DNA of 64,000 nucleotides from Mycolicibacter minnesotensis. GTDB lineage: Bacteria > Actinomycetota > Actinomycetes > Mycobacteriales > Mycobacteriaceae. The stretch's first letter is position 1. Each line of letters begins with the position of its first letter. The notes under the pieces were generated by a model, which did no database searches, was not told the DNA's origin, and saw only the letters and a list, made by a program, of their open reading frames with translations. The stretch spans positions 3,038,001-3,102,000 of the forward strand of contig NZ_AP022589.1 of assembly GCF_010731755.1 (NCBI RefSeq). Reading direction: 5' to 3'. This document shows positions 59,542 to 64,000 of the stretch, piece by piece. The position numbers and the translations under genes are program-made.

Positions 59542-60879
59542 ATGTCGATATTCATCGGGCAGCTGGTCGGCTTTGCCATCATCGTATGGCTGGTGGTCAA
59601 GTTCGTGGTGCCGCCGGTCCGCAAGTTGATGGCCGACCAGCAGGAGTCGGTGCGCAAGGAGCTGGAGGAGGCGGCAGCCGCCGCCGCCCGCCTGACTGAA
59701 GCCAGTCAGGCGCACTCCACGGCGCTCGCCAATGCTTCCGCCGAGGCGAAGCAGGTCACCGCGGAGGCCGGCTCGGACGCCGAGCGGATCGCCGAGCAAC
59801 TGCGTGCTCAGGCCGGTGTCGAGGCCGAACGGGTCAAGACCACCGGCGGACAGCAGGTCGGTCTGATGCGGAACCAGGTCATCCGTGAACTTCGCTCGGG
59901 CCTCGGTGCGGAGTCGGTGCAGCGGGCGGCCGAACTGGTTCGGGCCCACGTTGCCGACCCGCAACGGCAGTCCGCCACGGTCGACCGGTTCCTTGACGAG
60001 CTTGAGGCCATGGCGCCGAAGTCCGTCGAGGTCGAGTCACCGATCCTGGTCCGGATGCGCTCGGCCAGCCGTCAGGCCCTGGCCGGCCTGCTGGACAAGT
60101 TCGGCGAGGTAGCCGGTGGCCTGGACCAGCAGGGCCTGGCCGCGCTGGCCGGTGACCTGACTGCGGTCGCCGAACTGCTGGGGCGCGAGAGCGTGGTTGC
60201 GCGCCACCTAACCGAGCCGACCGAGGACGCCGCACCGAAGGTGCGCCTGGTGCAGCGGTTGTTCGCCGACAAGATCGGTGCTGCTGCCCTGACCGTGGTG
60301 ACCGAGGCCGCCTCGGCTCGGTGGTCCAACGGTGCCGACGTGGTGACCGCCGTCGAGCACGTCGCTCGGCAGGCGCTGCTGCTGTCGGCCGAAGGTGCGG
60401 GCACCGTGGATGAGGTGGAGGACCAGCTGTTCCGGTTCTCCCGCCTGCTGGACGCACAGCCCCGGCTGGACATTCTGCTCGGTGACACCGTCACCCCCGC
60501 CGACCGCAGGGTTGGTCTGCTGCGCAATGTCCTCAGCGGTGCCGGTGGCGCCAACTCGATCACGGCAGCCCTGCTGGAGCAGACGGTTCGACTGCTGCGT
60601 GGTCAGTCCGCGCATGAGGCGATCACCGAGCTTGCGCAGATCGCCGTGGCCCGCCGCGGTGAGCTGGTGGCGCAGGTCGGTGCGGCTGCTGAACTCAGTG
60701 ACGCCCAGCGCACCCGGCTGAACACCGTGTTGAGCCGGATCTACAGCCACCCGGTCCGGGTGCAGGTCGGCCTCGACCCGGCTTTGCTGGGCGGGTTGAC
60801 GATCTCGGTCGGCGACGAGGTCATCGACGGCACGCTGTCGTCGCGTCTCGCAGCCGCCAAGACGCAATTGCCCGACTGA
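59542..60879 (+). CDS. atpH: ATP synthase b'-delta fusion subunit
   Basis: A 445-residue mycobacterial-type fusion. Residues 1 to about 170 are a second b-type stator chain with a membrane helix ([19 protein letters not shown]) and a coiled-coil; the remainder is the delta subunit that caps F1 ([25 protein letters not shown], and C-terminal [21 protein letters not shown]). The fusion is a characteristic of mycobacteria and close relatives. ATG at 59542, 8 bp after atpF. Confidence 0.96.
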   Translation: MSIFIGQLVGFAIIVWLVVKFVVPPVRKLMADQQESVRKELEEAAAAAARLTEASQAHSTALANASAEAKQVTAEAGSDAERIAEQLRAQAGVEAERVKTTGGQQVGLMRNQVIRELRSGLGAESVQRAAELVRAHVADPQRQSATVDRFLDELEAMAPKSVEVESPILVRMRSASRQALAGLLDKFGEVAGGLDQQGLAALAGDLTAVAELLGRESVVARHLTEPTEDAAPKVRLVQRLFADKIGAAALTVVTEAASARWSNGADVVTAVEHVARQALLLSAEGAGTVDEVEDQLFRFSRLLDAQPRLDILLGDTVTPADRRVGLLRNVLSGAGGANSITAALLEQTVRLLRGQSAHEAITELAQIAVARRGELVAQVGAAAELSDAQRTRLNTVLSRIYSHPVRVQVGLDPALLGGLTISVGDEVIDGTLSSRLAAAKTQLPD

Positions 60880-60948
60880 TCAAGACCTACCCGGACCTAC
60901 CCGGTCTCAGAGCCCAATACCCATTCGAAGGCAGGAAGACGAAAAGCC

Positions 60949-62598
60949 ATGGCAGAGTTGACAATCTCCTCTGACGACATTCAGGGGGCGATCGAGGAGT
61001 ACGTGAGCTCCTTCAGCGCCGAAACCGCGCGCGAGGAGGTCGGCACCGTCATCGACGCCGGTGACGGCATCGCACACGTCGAGGGCCTGCCTTCGGTGAT
61101 GACCCAGGAGCTCCTCGAGTTCCCCGGCGGGGTGCTGGGCGTGGCCCTGAACCTCGACGAGCACAACGTCGGTGCGGTCATCCTGGGTAACTTCGAAAAC
61201 ATCGAACAGGGCCAGCAGGTCAAGCGCACCGGCGAGGTGCTCTCGGTTCCGGTCGGCGACGGCTTCCTGGGCCGCGTCGTGAACCCGCTGGGCCAGCCCA
61301 TCGACGCGCGCGGCGAGATCGAGGCAGAGACCCGCCGTCCGCTGGAGATGCAGGCGCCCTCGGTGGTGGAGCGCCAGAGCGTCAGCGAGCCGCTGCAGAC
61401 CGGCATCAAGGCCGTGGACGCCATGACCCCGATCGGTCGCGGCCAGCGCCAGCTCGTCATCGGCGACCGCAAGACCGGCAAGACCGCGCTGTGTGTGGAC
61501 ACCATCCTCAACCAGCGCAAGAACTGGGAGACCGGCGACCCGAAGCAGCAGGTCCGTTGCGTGTACGTCGCCATCGGCCAGAAGGGCACCACCATCGCCA
61601 GCGTGCGTCGCGCGCTGGAAGAGGGCGGCGCCATGGACTACACCACGATCGTCGCCGCACCGGCCTCGGACTCCGCCGGCTTCAAGTGGCTGGCCCCATA
61701 CACCGGCTCGGCGATCGCCCAGCACTGGATGTATTCCGGCAAGCACGTGCTGATCGTGTTCGACGACCTGACCAAGCAGGCCGAGGCCTACCGCGCCATC
61801 TCGCTGCTGCTGCGCCGCCCGCCGGGCCGCGAGGCCTACCCCGGCGACGTGTTCTACCTGCACTCGCGTCTGCTGGAGCGTTGCGCGAAGCTCTCCGACG
61901 AGCTGGGTGGCGGTTCGCTGACCGGCCTGCCGATCATCGAGACCAAGGCCAACGACATCTCGGCCTACATCCCGACCAACGTCATCTCGATCACCGACGG
62001 CCAGTGCTTCCTGGAGACCGACCTGTTCAACCAGGGCGTTCGTCCGGCCATCAACGTCGGTGTGTCGGTGTCCCGTGTTGGTGGCGCCGCGCAGATCAAG
62101 GCGATGAAGGAGGTGGCCGGCTCGCTGCGTCTGGATCTGTCGCAGTACCGCGAGCTGGAGGCCTTCGCCGCGTTCGCCTCTGACCTGGACGCAACCTCCA
62201 AGGCGCAGCTTGAGCGCGGTGCCCGCCTGGTGGAGCTGCTCAAGCAACCCCAGTACGCTCCGCTGGCCGTCGAAGACCAGGTCATCTCGATCTTCCTGGG
62301 AACCGAAGGACACTTGGACTCGGTACCGGTCGAGGACGTGGGCCGCTTCGAGACCGAGCTGCTCGATCACATCCGGGCTTCGGAGAGTGAGCTCCTCACG
62401 GGCATCCGCGAGACCAAGAAGCTCTCCGATGAGGCCAACGAGAAGCTGGTCGCGGTGATCAACCAGTTCAAGAAGAGCTTCGCCGCCTCCGACGGCAGCT
62501 CGGTGGTGCCCGACGAGCACGTCGCGGCGCTGGACGAGGACAAGCTCGGCAAGGAAGCCGTGCAGGTCCACAAGGCCGCGCCGGCGAAGAAGAAGTAA
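60949..62598 (+). CDS. atpA: ATP synthase F1 subunit alpha
   Basis: A 549-residue non-catalytic nucleotide-binding subunit. P-loop [10 protein letters not shown] at about 171-178, Walker [12 protein letters not shown], and the alpha-type [10 protein letters not shown] segment. The C-terminal extension (after about residue 510, ending in [10 protein letters not shown]) is the mycobacterial element known to suppress ATP hydrolysis. GAAGGCAGGAAGACG upstream of ATG at 60949. Confidence 0.98.
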   Translation: MAELTISSDDIQGAIEEYVSSFSAETAREEVGTVIDAGDGIAHVEGLPSVMTQELLEFPGGVLGVALNLDEHNVGAVILGNFENIEQGQQVKRTGEVLSVPVGDGFLGRVVNPLGQPIDARGEIEAETRRPLEMQAPSVVERQSVSEPLQTGIKAVDAMTPIGRGQRQLVIGDRKTGKTALCVDTILNQRKNWETGDPKQQVRCVYVAIGQKGTTIASVRRALEEGGAMDYTTIVAAPASDSAGFKWLAPYTGSAIAQHWMYSGKHVLIVFDDLTKQAEAYRAISLLLRRPPGREAYPGDVFYLHSRLLERCAKLSDELGGGSLTGLPIIETKANDISAYIPTNVISITDGQCFLETDLFNQGVRPAINVGVSVSRVGGAAQIKAMKEVAGSLRLDLSQYRELEAFAAFASDLDATSKAQLERGARLVELLKQPQYAPLAVEDQVISIFLGTEGHLDSVPVEDVGRFETELLDHIRASESELLTGIRETKKLSDEANEKLVAVINQFKKSFAASDGSSVVPDEHVAALDEDKLGKEAVQVHKAAPAKKK

Positions 62599-62605
62599 CG
62601 CCGCT

Positions 62606-63529
62606 ATGGCAGCCACACTTCGCGAACTACGCGGGCGGATCCGCTCAGCTGGGTCGATCAAAAAGATCACCAAGGCTCAGGAGCTGATCGCCACATCGCG
62701 TATCGGCCGGGCTCAGGCGCGGCTCGAAACGGCACGCCCCTATGCCGTCGAGATCACCCGGATGCTCACCACCTTGGCTGCGGAAGCGGCCCTGGACCAC
62801 CCGCTGCTGGTCGAGCGCAGCGAGCCCAGACGGGCGGGGGTCCTGGTGGTGTCGTCCGACCGTGGTCTGTGTGGCGGCTACAACGCCAACGTCTTCCGGC
62901 GGGCCGAGGAGCTGTTTGCCCTGCTGCGGTCGGAGGGCAAGGACCCGGTGCTCTACGTCGTGGGCCGTAAGGCGCTGGCCTACTACTCCTTCCGGAACTG
63001 GGCGGTCACCGATTCCTGGACCGGCTTCTCGGAGCAACCCACGTACGAGAACGCCGCAGCGATCGCCTCGACTCTGGTCGAGACTTTCCTGGCCGGTGCA
63101 GACGATGACGGCAGCCACCCGGGTGCCGACGGCATCCTGGGCGTTGACGAGCTGCACATCGTGTCCACGGACTTCCGCTCGATGTTGTCGCAGTCGGCGG
63201 AGGCCCGCCGGATTGCCCCGATGTTGGTGGAGTACGTGGGCGAGGAGACCGGTCCGCGGACGCTGTACTCCTTCGAACCGGACGCCACGGCGCTGTTCGA
63301 CTCGTTGCTGCCGCGGTATCTGACCACCCGCGTGTACGCAGCATTGCTCGACTCGGCGGCGTCGGAGCTGGCTTCACGCCAGCGCGCGATGAAGTCGGCG
63401 ACCGACAACGCCGACGACTTGATCAAAGCGTTGACCCTTGAGGCCAACCGTGAGCGCCAGGCTCAGATCACCCAGGAAATCAGCGAAATCGTCGGCGGTG
63501 CGAATGCCCTCGCCGACGCCGCCCGGTAA
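62606..63529 (+). CDS. atpG: ATP synthase F1 subunit gamma
   Basis: A 307-residue central-stalk subunit. N-terminal helix [31 protein letters not shown] and C-terminal helix [17 protein letters not shown] form the rotating coiled coil, with the Rossmann-like middle containing [18 protein letters not shown] loop near residues 165-178 ([14 protein letters not shown]) is the mycobacterium-specific insert seen in this subunit. Eight bp after atpA. Confidence 0.97.
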   Translation: MAATLRELRGRIRSAGSIKKITKAQELIATSRIGRAQARLETARPYAVEITRMLTTLAAEAALDHPLLVERSEPRRAGVLVVSSDRGLCGGYNANVFRRAEELFALLRSEGKDPVLYVVGRKALAYYSFRNWAVTDSWTGFSEQPTYENAAAIASTLVETFLAGADDDGSHPGADGILGVDELHIVSTDFRSMLSQSAEARRIAPMLVEYVGEETGPRTLYSFEPDATALFDSLLPRYLTTRVYAALLDSAASELASRQRAMKSATDNADDLIKALTLEANRERQAQITQEISEIVGGANALADAAR

Positions 63530-63553
63530 GTCCCCAAGGAAGCGAAGAAGATA

Positions 63554-64000
63554 ATGACTGTTACCGCTGACAAGACAACCGCCGGCCGCGTGGTGCGCGT
63601 GACCGGGCCCGTCGTCGACGTCGAGTTCCCCCGGGGCGCGGTGCCCGAGCTGTTCAACGCGCTGCACGCCGAGATCTCCTATTCTGAGCTGGCCAAGACG
63701 CTGACCCTGGAGGTCGCCCAGCACTTGGGTGACAACCTGGTCCGCACCATCTCGATGCAGCCCACCGACGGCTTGGTGCGTGGCACCGAGGTCACCGACA
63801 CCGGGGCAGCGATCTCGGTGCCCGTGGGCCACGAGGTCAAGGGCCACGTGTTCAACGCACTGGGCAACTGCCTGGACAAGCCGGGCTACGGCGAAGACTT
63901 CGAACACTGGGGCATCCACCGCAAGCCCCCGCCCTTCAACGAGCTGGAACCGCGCACCGAGATGCTCGAGACCGGTCTGAAGGTCGTCGACCTGTTGACC
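63554..64000 (+). CDS. atpD: ATP synthase F1 subunit beta, 3' end beyond window
   Basis: The first 149 codons of the catalytic subunit. The beta-barrel domain is visible ([51 protein letters not shown]) and the window ends at LKVVDLLT, just before the expected P-loop. ATG at 63554 has AAGGAAG 14 bases upstream. Catalytic residues are outside the window. Confidence 0.97.
   Translation, partial: MTVTADKTTAGRVVRVTGPVVDVEFPRGAVPELFNALHAEISYSELAKTLTLEVAQHLGDNLVRTISMQPTDGLVRGTEVTDTGAAISVPVGHEVKGHVFNALGNCLDKPGYGEDFEHWGIHRKPPPFNELEPRTEMLETGLKVVDLLT

Overview
The window is chromosomal DNA from a high-GC actinobacterium, almost certainly a Mycobacterium in the broad sense. From memory, the gene order follows the Rv1259-to-Rv1310 stretch of M. 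tuberculosis H37Rv: udgB, Rv1261c, Rv1262c, adenylyl cyclase Rv1264, ABC pair Rv1273c/Rv1272c, lprB-lprC, Rv1276c, Rv1277-Rv1278, oppBCDA, canA, cysD-cysNC, Rrf2 regulator Rv1287, Rv1291c-like DUF732 gene, argS-lysA-hom-thrC-thrB-rho, rpmE-prfA-prmC-sua5-wecA and atpIBEFHAGD. PGRS repeat proteins and a 13E12-type DUF222/HNH gene support a mycobacterium. The species cannot be fixed from the sequence alone; a non-tuberculosis-complex slow grower is my inference.

Layout. 1-12.4 kb: a truncated secreted PE-PPE-domain hydrolase, udgB, a luciferase-like oxidoreductase, a very large PGRS protein ending in a PecA-type aspartic protease, a deazaflavin nitroreductase, a HIT protein, a PatB-type C-S lyase, an adenylyl cyclase, an Acg-like nitroreductase behind a candidate DosR box, and a DUF222/HNH gene. 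Compared with H37Rv this part lacks amiB2 and the Rv1265-Rv1271c block. 12.4-20 kb: a heterodimeric ABC exporter, lipoprotein genes lprB/lprC, a MarR regulator, and a TetR regulator divergent from an HsaA-like flavin monooxygenase with a palindromic operator between them. 20-32.3 kb: a SixA-like phosphatase, an SbcD/SbcC-like nuclease-ATPase pair, a second PGRS protein without a PE domain, and the oligopeptide permease.

32.3-44.2 kb: carbonic anhydrase, the sulfate-activation operon (cysD-cysNC with cysQ coupled to it), an Rrf2 regulator, two F420/FMN-type luciferase-like enzymes, a secreted DUF4185 protein, a LemA/M48 protease pair, a DUF732 protein and tRNA-Arg(CCG). 44.2-57.4 kb: argS and the lysine/threonine genes in a tightly overlapping operon, then rho with its own candidate promoter and leader, then the rpmE-prfA-prmC-sua5-wecA translation and cell-wall cluster. 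57.4-64 kb: the F1Fo ATP synthase operon, cut off inside atpD.

The most unusual thread is that protein modules normally found behind a PE domain occur here behind ordinary signal peptides: the PGRS repeat twice, the PecA-like aspartic protease once, and the PE-PPE hydrolase domain once. The two PGRS proteins share an N-terminal module of roughly 75-90 residues in place of PE.
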